Assembly (NCBI RefSeq): GCF_014639235.1 | Contig: NZ_BMFU01000023.1 | Span: 1 to 48,309 of the forward strand | Source of the DNA: Paenibacillus silvae | GTDB lineage: Bacteria > Bacillota > Bacilli > Paenibacillales > Paenibacillaceae | Direction of reading: 5' to 3' | Length of the DNA stretch: 48,309 nt | Shown: in pieces, positions 24,315 through 33,261 of the stretch | Layout of the letters: every line of letters starts with the position of its first letter | Position numbering within the stretch: the stretch's first letter is position 1 | The notes under the pieces: generated by a model | What the model was told of the DNA's origin: nothing | Databases searched by the model: none | The model's input: only the letters and a program-made list of their open reading frames with translations | Translations under genes and position numbers: made by a program

Positions 24315-25643
24315 TCATGATATGGACGACTGCCGTGACTGCTCAGGTACATTTCGCATTTTGGAAGCAAACAGGAAACAGGCCACGATGTAAACCGCAC
24401 TAAGCAGCAAATAGGGCAGCTGCAGCGAGAACAGACGGTCAAAAAAGGTTTCGCTTACCCGAACGAGCAAACCGCCAAGCAAGGTGCCGATGGCGCTGAT
24501 GCCAAAGGAAAGGAAACGGAACACACTCCCTACACGCCCGAGCAATTCATTAGGCACGGAACGCTGCAGGATCGACGAACGGGTTACGTTGTAGACAACA
24601 ATGAAAAAGGCTGCGCAGAAGTATAGACCACCGACTACATATGCATTGGATGTCAGACCAACCGCTCCATAGAGCAGGCCCATAGCTAGGATAGATAAAA
24701 GGATGAGCTGCTTCGAACTCCAGCGTTTGCGCATAGAAGCCACAGCCTGACTCCCCAGAATACTGCCGAGGGTGGCGATCGAGATCAGGATACCAAAAGC
24801 ATAGGCTTCAAGCTGCAGTACTTCACGTACAAAGAAAATCTGGGTTACCAGAATCATGGAGAACATCAGCGTAATGGTAACTGACAAAATAGCCAGACCA
24901 CGTAGAAATTGATCCTGAAATACATACCGAATCCCCAGCCACATTTCCTTTTTCCAATTTTTCAGCGGACGGGCCTGCTGCTCGTTCTCCTCTTGAGTCG
25001 TTTGTTGCTTGGAAGCTGCCGCAGACGTTTCCTGAGCTTGGGCTGCTTTCGTGATAGTCGGCTGGAAGCTGCCGCGTAAGCCAATGATTAGCAGAAGGGA
25101 GAGCACCGCTGTTACGGTGTCGATGGCAAAAGGATACACGATATGCATCGTGATAATAAATCCGCCGAGGGCTACGCCCAGAATATCGCTGGTAATCAGC
25201 TGCCCGGCTGTGAACTGGCCATTGGCCTTTTCCAGCTTTTTTTCCTCCACAATCTGCGGAATAATCGTTTGCACCGTACTGTCAAAGACAACACGACTCA
25301 GACCGATTCCGAACATAAACAAGGCAAGCAGCGGTATGCTGATCCAGCCTCCCCAGATACAGATCGTCAGCATGAATAGAAACAGCATTCGGGTAAAGCT
25401 GGCTCCAACGAGCATATGCTTGCGTGAATATCGGTCAATGAGAACACCAACCGGCAAGCTGAAAATGAGCCAAGGTAGACGCAAGGCTGTCATTGTAATG
25501 GATGCATATAATGTATCGGTTGTTAGGGTGGAGACAAGCCAGGGTACAGCAGCTAGCGTTAATCCGTCTCCTAGAAAAGTAAGGGAAAAGGCACCGAACA
25601 GCTTGGCGTAGTTATGTTTCACAGCGTGTGCTTCGTTCTTCAT
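24315..25643 (-). CDS. MFS efflux transporter
   Basis: This protein has 442 residues, from an ATG after GGAGGAAGG. Twelve hydrophobic segments form two halves separated by a charged Gln-rich loop (about residues 195-230). The loop between helices 2 and 3 reads GVLIDRYSRKHML, the MFS signature motif A. The pattern matches the drug- or siderophore-export type MFS (MFS_3-like). It would expel a small molecule using the proton gradient; the substrate cannot be predicted. It is monocistronic, with the terminator shared with galK. Confidence 0.85.
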   Translation of the reverse strand: MKNEAHAVKHNYAKLFGAFSLTFLGDGLTLAAVPWLVSTLTTDTLYASITMTALRLPWLIFSLPVGVLIDRYSRKHMLVGASFTRMLFLFMLTICIWGGWISIPLLALFMFGIGLSRVVFDSTVQTIIPQIVEEKKLEKANGQFTAGQLITSDILGVALGGFIITMHIVYPFAIDTVTAVLSLLLIIGLRGSFQPTITKAAQAQETSAAASKQQTTQEENEQQARPLKNWKKEMWLGIRYVFQDQFLRGLAILSVTITLMFSMILVTQIFFVREVLQLEAYAFGILISIATLGSILGSQAVASMRKRWSSKQLILLSILAMGLLYGAVGLTSNAYVVGGLYFCAAFFIVVYNVTRSSILQRSVPNELLGRVGSVFRFLSFGISAIGTLLGGLLVRVSETFFDRLFSLQLPYLLLSAVYIVACFLFASKMRNVPEQSRQSSIS

Positions 25644-25887
25644 TCCTTCCTCCGTTTCGTAGATGTAGATGGTTTTCTGTCACAGTTAGCAAGGTAAAAT
25701 GATAAATTTGGTGTAATACCAATGTATGTTATTGTAAAATGGATTTCAATCCTGATTTTGTAAGCCTTTTCTGATGTTCGTGATCCTGATGTACATGATA
25801 TAAAACATGCTTTGCATCAAACTTGTTTGTCTCAGGTGTGTTATTTATCTTATGGAATACAGAAATGAACTAAGAGGAGGGATATTC

Positions 25888-26169
25888 ATGAATACAACAA
25901 AGGTTGAAGCAAGTCAGACAGAGGGGCATTTGTATGAGGAGCTTGGTCATGTACTAGGCGAGTTTTCGGAAGGGGAACGGAGGCAGGTTATGCAGCGTAT
26001 GATCCATCGATTGAAGTTTAAGCAATGGCGCAATGAGCGTTTAAGCTGGATTGAAGACTCTTGGAATAGTGCTAAACCAGTCAAGCTCTGGGTCTGCATC
26101 GCCACTGGAGCGCTGGCACCGGTTGTATTTTTCTGTGTGTTCATTTGGGTATCTCTTTGGGTGGAGTAG
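25888..26169 (+). CDS. Small protein with C-terminal membrane helix
   Basis: The chosen start is ATG 25888 after GAGGAGGG; the upstream frame start at 25807 has no support. The 93-residue product has a charged helical N-terminal domain rich in Glu and Arg (EELGHVLGEFSEGERRQVMQRM) and one C-terminal membrane helix (LWVCIATGALAPVVFFCVFIWVSLWV). This tail-anchored topology puts the soluble part in the cytoplasm. I recognise no family. Confidence 0.65.
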   Translation: MNTTKVEASQTEGHLYEELGHVLGEFSEGERRQVMQRMIHRLKFKQWRNERLSWIEDSWNSAKPVKLWVCIATGALAPVVFFCVFIWVSLWVE

Positions 26170-26181
26170 CGGTATAAGAAA

Positions 26182-26229
26182 TAAAAAAATAGTTAGATTC
26201 GGGAGAGAACAAGCTCCGAGTCTAACTAT
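26182..26229. terminator. Terminator between two convergent small genes
   Basis: TAGTTAGATTCGGG pairs with CTCCGAGTCTAACTA, with wobble. On the minus strand it is followed by a T run, so it mainly serves the 26239 lipoprotein gene. Confidence 0.75.
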
Positions 26230-26238
26230 AATTCATTA

Positions 26239-26766
26239 TTATTTATTCATCATTTTGACCTGACCCTGTACATATTCATGGTAGTCACGAAAACTGTTGA
26301 TATGCTGCAGGGCATCCGTCTTCGCAGACTGGATTTTAATTTTTCCGGATTGAGGTTTGCTTTTCATTTCGGCCACTGCATTCTTGGAGCCTTCAATATC
26401 TCCTGACATCTCCTGAATTCGTTGTAGCAAAGCAGGATGACCGTCATACTGCAGCATCTCGGCGAGGGGTCTCATCTCTTCCAGTTTCTGACTGGAACGT
26501 TCCAGTGTTGTCATGACCTGATCCTCATCCGTACTTACGCTCAGGGAAACCATGCGATGAATATGATCCTTCTCCATGCGTTCAAGTGCTTCAAGGTGAG
26601 AGGCTTCCAGACGTTTGGGGTCTCCCCAGCTTTGGGCCTGTTCATTATGATTAGGCTGATCTACGGCCGATCGGCTGGTATTGTTGTTCCCGTTCCCACA
26701 CCCCCATACCAAGGATATACATACGAATATGGTTCCTATAACAACTAATTTTTTTTTCAAACTCAT
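26239..26766 (-). CDS. Lipoprotein of unknown function
   Basis: This protein has 175 residues, from an ATG after GGAAGGAG. The lipoprotein signal peptide ends in lipobox VWGC (Cys23). The mature part is a charged helical protein (HLEALERMEKDHIHRM, LERSSQKLEEMRPLAEML) with a His/Met-rich stretch, suggesting a coiled-coil outer-surface protein. I recognise no family. It is convergent with the tail-anchored small protein. Confidence 0.7.
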   Translation of the reverse strand: MSLKKKLVVIGTIFVCISLVWGCGNGNNNTSRSAVDQPNHNEQAQSWGDPKRLEASHLEALERMEKDHIHRMVSLSVSTDEDQVMTTLERSSQKLEEMRPLAEMLQYDGHPALLQRIQEMSGDIEGSKNAVAEMKSKPQSGKIKIQSAKTDALQHINSFRDYHEYVQGQVKMMNK

Positions 26767-26869
26767 GCCGTTACTCCTTCCGTATTTTTCTAAAGGTAGT
26801 GTGAGCTATGGCATATAAAAATATGCTTGAATTCGCAATGTTTCTTTCACTTTTACCTAATATGAATGC

Positions 26870-26899
26870 TTGGATATATTCTGTAGCTCCTGCTATACT
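26870..26899 (+). promoter_or_regulatory. Sigma-A promoter of the RidA gene
   Basis: TTGGAT (26870-26875) and TATACT (26894-26899) are separated by 18 bases, about 120 bases before the RidA start. Confidence 0.5.
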
Positions 26900-27017
26900 C
26901 AAAGGACGGGTGATAAGAATGATGGCATTATTTTCATTTGTGTGATACTAGTATGTGGCTTGGTTGAGCTACAACAGCGACGTCCGAGAGCAAGAAAATT
27001 TGAAGGGAGCGGGGCCA

Positions 27018-27422
27018 ATGTCTGCCAATGAACGAATGCAATTTAAGAATCCGGAGAACTTGCCACCAACCTTTGGTTACACTCATGTAGTAGAAACCAG
27101 AAGCGATATGACGATTTATATTTCGGGGCAAGTACCGCTAAATAAAGAAGGGCAATTAGTCGGCGCCGGGGATCTGGCCGTTCAGACAACACAAGTCTTC
27201 GAAAACGTTAAACTTGCCTTGGAAGTAGCCGGGGTCGATTTTCATAATGTAGCTAAGTTAACCTTTTTCTTAACCGATATGAGTCAGATGGCTACCGTAC
27301 GTGAAATTCGGGACCGATATATTAATACAGTAAATCCACCTGCAAGTTCAGCGGTTGAAGTTCGTAGACTGATTAACGAGGATATGATGATTGAGGTTGA
27401 GGCAATCGCAGTTAAACAATAG
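27018..27422 (+). CDS. RidA family (YjgF/YER057c/UK114) enamine/imine deaminase
   Basis: The chosen start is ATG 27018 after AAGGGAGC; the ORF extends upstream without support. The 134-residue product has YISGQVPLN, VGAGDLAVQTTQVFENVKLALE, VAKLTFFLTDMSQ and PASSAVEVRRL, which are RidA family blocks. The Arg of the EVRRL segment corresponds to the substrate-binding arginine. RidA proteins hydrolyse reactive enamine and imine intermediates from pyridoxal-phosphate enzymes and act as trimers in the cytoplasm. The usual C-terminal glutamate motif appears as MIEVEAIA. It is a monocistronic gene with its own promoter and terminator. Confidence 0.88.
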   Translation: MSANERMQFKNPENLPPTFGYTHVVETRSDMTIYISGQVPLNKEGQLVGAGDLAVQTTQVFENVKLALEVAGVDFHNVAKLTFFLTDMSQMATVREIRDRYINTVNPPASSAVEVRRLINEDMMIEVEAIAVKQ

Positions 27423-27493
27423 TACATTTAAAATGCATGGTAAAAAATCTTTTTTTAGATACCTTAGGTCTGATAAATAGATAACCTATAGAT

Positions 27494-27538
27494 AAAGCCC
27501 TTCCCGTACATGCTTTTCATGCACCTGGAAAGGGCTTT
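27494..27538. terminator. Bidirectional terminator between RidA and the ger operon
   Basis: AAAGCCCTT pairs with AAGGGCTTT, with an inner GCATG-type stem. It separates convergent genes. Confidence 0.85.
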
Positions 27539-27550
27539 GCATTTCTATTT

Positions 27551-28714
27551 TCACACTTTCCGTTTATAGCGGCCTGTATAAGGGATCGTGAGATGAACGT
27601 TTAACTCTTCAATGGAATCCTCGGTGAGAAGCAGATTTTCTCCATCGCCGCTGAGCCTGTGCCACAGCTTCGGGTTTTTGCGGTACAAATGCTCCTGCAA
27701 ACCATAGACATCTACCCCTTGCTTTAAACCGTTACGATATGTTTCCATGATCTGTTTCTTGATCGTGTCCTCGCTAATGCGGGTCATTTCATCATAAGAC
27801 ATAGGCACAAGGTATTCATACAAAGCGGTCAGATATTTGGCATCTATTTTGAACGTAACCCGTTCTCCCCGTATAATTGGCTTGATCTTGATTGTAGGCA
27901 ATCCTACACTGAGGGCCCCGTAGATGACATCATCTTTTTGAATAAGCAAGGGGGCTCGGCGCATACCTTTGATCAGCCAGTGATAACCAGGCAGCTGATT
28001 TTTAGGCATGAACTCGAATTTCTCACCCATTCGCTCGAAAAATGCGCCTTCAATCAGGAACAGTTCATGTTTCTTTTTGTTTTGAAGCCACAAATCTTTA
28101 TTCAAAGAAATGGCAGGCAGATACGTTGTTGTCGCCGGATCATTGTGTGTTGCAATTAGCTCAAAGCTGAGTACAGGTTTAAACAAGGAATTCTCGAGAT
28201 AGCTGGGCATCGGATTATGCAGCACACTGTCCAGCGGTGACAGATTGTAGATGGATGCGGTGCTGAGAATGTCCAGCAGAGAATCTTTGGTACCGTACAC
28301 CCATGTGGTGTAACGTGCTTCCGGGAAACGGCCCATCATATCAAATACGTCCTGAATATGCTTGTTGTTCAGCACACTCTCAGCCAACACGATGGCAGTG
28401 ACATGCCCCCAGGCAATGTGAAGCTGTGAGGCACGCCACAACTCATTCATGGCAAGGCTCATCGTTTTGCCCTCAGCATGGCCTACCCAGATTGGCGGAG
28501 CTTGGGACGTTTTGCTGGAATTATCGCTTTTCGCCACACTTGAGAAATCCAGTGTCTGTACATAGAGGTGATACAGGCCATCCTTGTATTCAACCCCAAT
28601 GGCTTTGGCGTAATCGACCTGCTGAATCTCGTAAGAGCTCCAGCATCCGGTTGTCATAAGGCACAGAGACAGGCTCAGCAAGGTTAACAGGCAGCGTATA
28701 AGGAGTCTGTTCAT
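27551..28714 (-). CDS. Ger(x)C family spore germination lipoprotein
   Basis: This protein has 387 residues. The signal peptide ends in lipobox MTTGC, and the mature protein begins WSSYEIQQVDYAKAIGVEY, the typical start of GerAC-type proteins (WD/SxxEI...AxxxGID). It is the third subunit of a nutrient germinant receptor, anchored on the outer face of the spore inner membrane. It overlaps the GerA-type gene by four bases (ATGA), so the two are translationally coupled. It is the last gene of the operon. Confidence 0.9.
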   Translation of the reverse strand: MNRLLIRCLLTLLSLSLCLMTTGCWSSYEIQQVDYAKAIGVEYKDGLYHLYVQTLDFSSVAKSDNSSKTSQAPPIWVGHAEGKTMSLAMNELWRASQLHIAWGHVTAIVLAESVLNNKHIQDVFDMMGRFPEARYTTWVYGTKDSLLDILSTASIYNLSPLDSVLHNPMPSYLENSLFKPVLSFELIATHNDPATTTYLPAISLNKDLWLQNKKKHELFLIEGAFFERMGEKFEFMPKNQLPGYHWLIKGMRRAPLLIQKDDVIYGALSVGLPTIKIKPIIRGERVTFKIDAKYLTALYEYLVPMSYDEMTRISEDTIKKQIMETYRNGLKQGVDVYGLQEHLYRKNPKLWHRLSGDGENLLLTEDSIEELNVHLTIPYTGRYKRKV

Positions 28715-30216
28715 TTTCGTTTTCCTTGTTTACTGGGCTTTTGTGTTTCCAGATATACGGGCCGGCGTTTGCGGAGACTGGTGGGCATTTTGAATAAGGA
28801 TACAAAAGCCTGTCTGATGTTAAGCGGTGACAAGGGGGTCAAATACGGGATGCCGAAGGATTTCAGGTCTGTCAAATAGATCACAAACAGAATCATGGAC
28901 AGAATGAAGCCGTAGATTCCCAATGTGGCTCCAAGGATAAAGCACAGGAAACGCAGAATCAGGATCGAACTGGTCATGACCTGATTGACAATGGTCGCAC
29001 CGGCTACAATGGTCAAAGCGATGACAACAATCATCAGCGGTGAAACCATGCCGGCCCGGATGGCAGAATCACCGATAATCAGACCGCCCACAACAGTCAA
29101 TGTCTGACCGATGGCACTTGGCAAACGAACCCCGGCTTCACGGAATAATTCCATAAGCAGCATGATCAGAAACATCTCCACACCGGACTCCATCGGCAGC
29201 CCCATTCGGCCTGCGGAGATCGTCGCCACAAGGGGGAAAGGAATCTGGTCCATATGAAAAGAGGTCAGTGCAATATAAAACCCTGGAAGGAACAGGGTGA
29301 TAAACAGACCTATAAATCGCAGCATACGCCCCATATTAACCGATAGAAAAGGAAAGCTTGCATCCTCTGGGGATTTGAGCAGAAGAAACAGATTAACAGG
29401 TCCGATAATGGCACTCGGGTTTCCATCGACAATGAGAATAAAGCGACCGTTCAGCAGGCATTCTGCTGCAAAATCAGGTCTTCCCGTGTAATGCGTTAAT
29501 GGAAATAAAGTGATCTTGGCAGGAGATAATAACTCCTCCAATTCGTTGGCTGTCATTAGACGTTCGGTCTGGATGGTGCGCAGACGATGCTTTATATCAT
29601 CTATAAGCCCGGGGTTAGCTATATTTTTCATGTACATCAACGCTACCTTGGTTGCGGACAGTGAACCGATCAGTTCAATGTTACAAGCCAGATCGGCTGT
29701 TCGCAGCCGGGTGCGGATCAAAGCAACATTTACCGCCAAAGGTTCAATGAAGCCATCCCTTGCTCCGCGAATGGATACCTCGGTTGTAGATTCTTCTGGA
29801 GTTCGTGTTGGCATGTTGGAAATATCCATACTCCACATCGCTTGAAGCGAGGGGAGACCGATGAGAAGATGCCCTTCAAACACACGGAGTGATATCAGGT
29901 CCGCTCCATATTGCGGGTCTTGGGTATTAACAACGTTCCATTCCAGGCTGATATGCTTTTCTATATCGGACAAACGCATGAAGCGAGTCAATTCATAGGT
30001 TCGTTTGAGTTCGGGCAGGATGATATCATAGATAATCTGGGTATCCACCATACCGCTGCAGTAGGCCATCAACAGTTTCGTTTGCCCATCTCCAAGAGTA
30101 TGACTGTCAATAATGACATCATCCGACCCGGAGAAAAACGTTGTCAGGTGATGCTGCGTGATGCGGAAAGCCTCATCCTCTGGATGGGTTGGTGTCGTTC
30201 GCGGTGGAAGGGCCAT
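28711..30216 (-). CDS. GerA family spore germination receptor subunit
   Basis: The chosen start is the ATG at 30214-30216 (MALPPRTTPTHP), preceded by AAGGAGG; the longer frame reaches back into the GerB-type gene without a ribosome site. The 501-residue product has an N-terminal cytoplasmic domain (DGQTKLLMAYCSGMVD; MRLSDIEKHI) and then membrane helices with the family block FREAGVRLPSAIGQTLTVVG. It is the A subunit of a germinant receptor. Its start overlaps the end of the GerB-type gene by 44 bases. Confidence 0.92.
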   Translation of the reverse strand: MALPPRTTPTHPEDEAFRITQHHLTTFFSGSDDVIIDSHTLGDGQTKLLMAYCSGMVDTQIIYDIILPELKRTYELTRFMRLSDIEKHISLEWNVVNTQDPQYGADLISLRVFEGHLLIGLPSLQAMWSMDISNMPTRTPEESTTEVSIRGARDGFIEPLAVNVALIRTRLRTADLACNIELIGSLSATKVALMYMKNIANPGLIDDIKHRLRTIQTERLMTANELEELLSPAKITLFPLTHYTGRPDFAAECLLNGRFILIVDGNPSAIIGPVNLFLLLKSPEDASFPFLSVNMGRMLRFIGLFITLFLPGFYIALTSFHMDQIPFPLVATISAGRMGLPMESGVEMFLIMLLMELFREAGVRLPSAIGQTLTVVGGLIIGDSAIRAGMVSPLMIVVIALTIVAGATIVNQVMTSSILILRFLCFILGATLGIYGFILSMILFVIYLTDLKSFGIPYLTPLSPLNIRQAFVSLFKMPTSLRKRRPVYLETQKPSKQGKRK

Positions 30217-31309
30217 GAGCAGGTTCCTCCTTGTCCTTTTTATGTAATAGAGCAGCCAGTGTAAGCAAAATGGTGACAATGGAGACGTAAGACAGCATGA
30301 CAGGAAATTGAATGTGGTCCACATAATAATCAACATAATCAATGCGCCACCATTGGATAGCCAAAGCACACATCAGCAATGTGATACAGAGGATGGCAAT
30401 GTATCGTTTCCTGGGTCTGCGGAAGTTGAGCAGATCAACAATGAGGTACATGGAAATTGCCACACGGGCAAAGGCTCCGCTGAGCCACTGATAGATGGAT
30501 AGAAAATCAACGTGTTGAAACAGTTTTCCGATATTAACGAGCTTCCACTGTTCAAAGGGGCTGTTTCGCTGCTTGGCCGCCTCTTCTGGTCCAAATTCCA
30601 CAATGGCGCCCATCGTGGGGCCAACGGCCATACTGATCATAAAGATGCCTAGAAGAAGAATATGCCACCAGCGAAACTTGCTCTTGATCTCATGTTGAAA
30701 GAGCATTAGAATCCAGATTTCCATCAGCCCCGCCAAAGAGTAAATTACACCTCGCATCACGGGAGCCCAGCCATTCTCCAGTATAGGGAACAGCTGGCTA
30801 TAGTCCTTGTATTTCATATTGGCAGACATCACAAAGTACCCGAGCACAATGACGAATGGAAGCAGAATGCTGGAGGTCATCGCAATCGAGCGAATCCCTT
30901 TGGCAGCGGACCAGGCCGCAACCAACGCACCTGCACCGGCAAGTACATAGGTTGGCGTAAAAGGAAGGTAAGTCGATACGGTCCAGTTGGTTGTTTCATA
31001 TAACGTATGTGTTCCCAGTGAAAATAACAGCAGGGCTGCGGTAATACGAAAAATCCATGCAGTTACGTGACCAAATTCCCTCGCAATCCAGTCCGGGAGC
31101 CGCTGCCCGTGAATACGGCGCATAATGATAAACATCATAGCCAGAAAAAGCATAAATAGCGGTGCGGCTGCAAGCACAGAGAGCCAACCGTCACGACCTG
31201 CTGCATCCAGAATGGCGGGGATGGACAAGACATGGCAGACCAGCCCTGCGCTGAGTAAAATAATTGAAATGGATAACCAGATGGTAATCTGTCCTTTATC
31301 CTGCCCCAT
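30173..31309 (-). CDS. GerB family (APC superfamily) germinant receptor permease
   Basis: This protein has 378 residues, from an ATG after AAGGGGG, with about ten membrane helices. The opening ITIWLSISIILLSAGLVCHVLSIPAI and the block LPDWIAREFG fit GerAB-type proteins, relatives of amino acid permeases that bind the germinant. It is the first gene of the operon on this strand, so the order is B-A-C instead of the more common A-B-C. A sigma-G-like promoter precedes it. Confidence 0.9.
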   Translation of the reverse strand: MGQDKGQITIWLSISIILLSAGLVCHVLSIPAILDAAGRDGWLSVLAAAPLFMLFLAMMFIIMRRIHGQRLPDWIAREFGHVTAWIFRITAALLLFSLGTHTLYETTNWTVSTYLPFTPTYVLAGAGALVAAWSAAKGIRSIAMTSSILLPFVIVLGYFVMSANMKYKDYSQLFPILENGWAPVMRGVIYSLAGLMEIWILMLFQHEIKSKFRWWHILLLGIFMISMAVGPTMGAIVEFGPEEAAKQRNSPFEQWKLVNIGKLFQHVDFLSIYQWLSGAFARVAISMYLIVDLLNFRRPRKRYIAILCITLLMCALAIQWWRIDYVDYYVDHIQFPVMLSYVSIVTILLTLAALLHKKDKEEPAHGPSTANDTNPSRG

Positions 31310-31342
31310 GCGAATCCCCCTTCCGCTTTACTACGTTTCCGT

Positions 31343-31372
31343 TAGGTTGTACAGTCTATGAGAAAATGATTC
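31343..31372 (-). promoter_or_regulatory. Sigma-G-like promoter for the ger operon
   Basis: On the minus strand GAATCA and CAACCTA are separated by 17 bases, partly matching the forespore sigma-G consensus (GnATR ... CATAMTA). Ger receptors are normally sigma-G dependent, so this is plausible but weak. Confidence 0.3.
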
Positions 31373-31553
31373 GCTTTTCAGTTTTTTTCACAGAAAACGT
31401 AGCTCGAGATAGACGGGCCGGGGAGAAAGCTATAACATATAACATATAGATCGAGTAACACACAGATTGCGAAGTGCATGGACGAGATATGCAGGATGAA
31501 GGAAATTCAGCTGAAGAGCAGACCAAGAGTAGATCGGTAGCAAATTCGGAGCT

Positions 31554-31606
31554 GATCAAGAGCATCAAGAGCAGATCAAGAGCAGATCAAGAGCAGATCA
31601 AGAGCT
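31554..31606 (+). repeat. 11-bp tandem repeat GATCAAGAGCA
   Basis: About five head-to-tail copies are present, one shortened by two bases. It lies in a 745-bp gene-free stretch (31310-32054) that otherwise holds AT-rich simple sequence and the first four-unit element. Confidence 0.85.
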
Positions 31607-31728
31607 CAAACGGCTTAACAACCGGGTTAAAGTTGGGGTACGAGGTTTAGGGTGTTGGATGTAATATGTAATATATGGTATATGGTATGTAACATGTGGT
31701 ATCTCAGCGCCCACAAAGCCTATTTATT

Positions 31729-31923
31729 TTAACGATCTCAGATGAGCTTATTGGAGCAAAATAAGGCCTTCAGAAATTGTAACGATTCCCAGAAACCTTA
31801 TTTAGCTGAAAACACGCGAGAAATGCCCGTTTTCACATCGAATTCTTTAAATAAGCTCTCCTGTGATCGTTAGAAAATAAAAACGGGTGATATGGCCCAA
31901 ATAGCGTTTCTGGAGATCGTTAC
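31729..31923. repeat. Four-unit palindromic element, copy 1
   Basis: Two units begin with TAACGAT (31730, 31780; core TAACGATTCCCAGAAACCTT) and run on to TTATT. Two reversed units follow (31847-31873, 31895-31923) ending in GATCGTTA. The order is + + - -, total 195 bp. It matches copies at 39437 and 47980 in unit count, order and length. Confidence 0.85.
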
Positions 31924-32054
31924 AGGAATGAGAGAAGCGTTTCACCACCTGCATCATAGAATTCGAAGTTACAATTGAAGCTGAAAGTTGAACCGGGCTC
32001 ATGGAATCGTAGACGAGCACATATATCATTCAAGGAACAGGGAGGAAACTTGCA

Positions 32055-32948
32055 ATGACACAATCGGTAAAATCACCTGAAGAGACCAAAGTAGGCTTTA
32101 TTGGAACTGGCGTTATGGGCAAAAGCATGGCTGGTCACATTCAGCGTGCAGGCTATCCGCTTCATGTATACACGCGCACTGCCGCTAAGGCAGAAGCGCT
32201 CGTGAAGGAAGGGGCCGTCTGGCACGAAACACCAGCTGCCTTGGCAGAGGTGTGTGATGTAATTATTACAATGGTGGGTTATCCGAAAGATGTGGAAGAG
32301 ATTTATCTCGGGGAGCATGGGCTTGTGGCTCACGCGAAACCAGGCTCGTACCTGATTGACATGACCACCTCCAGTCCATTGCTGGCTGCACGCATCTCGG
32401 AGGCGGCTGCAGCCAGAGGGCTCCATGCACTGGACGCGCCTGTATCCGGCGGCGATATCGGCGCAAGGGACGGCAGGCTGTCCATTATGGTGGGCGGTGC
32501 CGCAGAAGCATTTGAAGCGGTGCGTCCGATTTTTGAGCAGATGGGCACCAACATCGTGCTGCAGGGCAAGCCAGGCGCCGGGCAGCATACCAAAATGTGC
32601 AACCAGATTGCCATCGCCTCTGGCATGCTGGGCGTATGCGAAGCACTCGCCTATGCCAAGACGTCGGGATTGGACGCGGAGAATGTGCTGAAAAGTATTG
32701 CGACAGGCGCAGCCGGAAGCTGGTCTCTCAGCAACCTTGGACCGCGTATGATCAAAGGCGATTATGAGCCTGGATTTTACGTGAAACATTTTATCAAAGA
32801 CATGGGAATTGCTCTCGAATCAGCTCAAGCGATGGGTATGAAAACCCCCGGACTGGCTCTTGCTGAATCTCTGTATCAGGAAATATCAAAAAATGGCATG
32901 GACGAGAAAGGTACACAGGTGTTGTACACTTACTATCTCCAGGCTTAA
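32055..32948 (+). CDS. NAD(P)-dependent beta-hydroxyacid dehydrogenase (3-hydroxyisobutyrate dehydrogenase family)
   Basis: This protein has 297 residues, from an ATG after GGAGGAAAC. It has an N-terminal Rossmann fold with GFIGTGVMGKSMAGH, then the family substrate site DAPVSGGDIGARDGRLSIMVGG, the catalytic-lysine region GAGQHTKMCNQ and the helical C-terminal domain. The dinucleotide loop ends in YTRT, suggesting NADP preference. The family oxidises beta-hydroxyacids such as 3-hydroxyisobutyrate or tartronate semialdehyde. The exact substrate is unknown. It is monocistronic with its own terminator. Confidence 0.9.
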   Translation: MTQSVKSPEETKVGFIGTGVMGKSMAGHIQRAGYPLHVYTRTAAKAEALVKEGAVWHETPAALAEVCDVIITMVGYPKDVEEIYLGEHGLVAHAKPGSYLIDMTTSSPLLAARISEAAAARGLHALDAPVSGGDIGARDGRLSIMVGGAAEAFEAVRPIFEQMGTNIVLQGKPGAGQHTKMCNQIAIASGMLGVCEALAYAKTSGLDAENVLKSIATGAAGSWSLSNLGPRMIKGDYEPGFYVKHFIKDMGIALESAQAMGMKTPGLALAESLYQEISKNGMDEKGTQVLYTYYLQA

Positions 32949-32967
32949 ATAAGGCGTGTACAACGTG

Positions 32968-33016
32968 AAGGCAGCAGCGGACTCTTTGGTGTAAGGCAAG
33001 GGGCTGCTGCTTTTTT
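32968..33016 (+). terminator. Terminator after the oxidoreductase gene
   Basis: GCAGCAGC pairs with GCTGCTGC and is followed by six T. Confidence 0.85.
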
Positions 33017-33261
33017 CTTGGAATTGTGGACATGATTTTGGAGTACAGCATGTGTCTAAAGTCGCAGATTAGGGTATTGGATATCATGTACGTTTAACAT
33101 AACAATGAATTTGATCCAACGCCCTTTACTTTTGTTCGACTTTATCCGACATAAGGTATAGAAGTATGCTTGATCATAAGGTGCCAAACATCTTGCATGT
33201 TGTGGGGCAGCGAAACATCTACATAATCAATATGCCACTCTAAATAGAACGGAGCTTGCCC

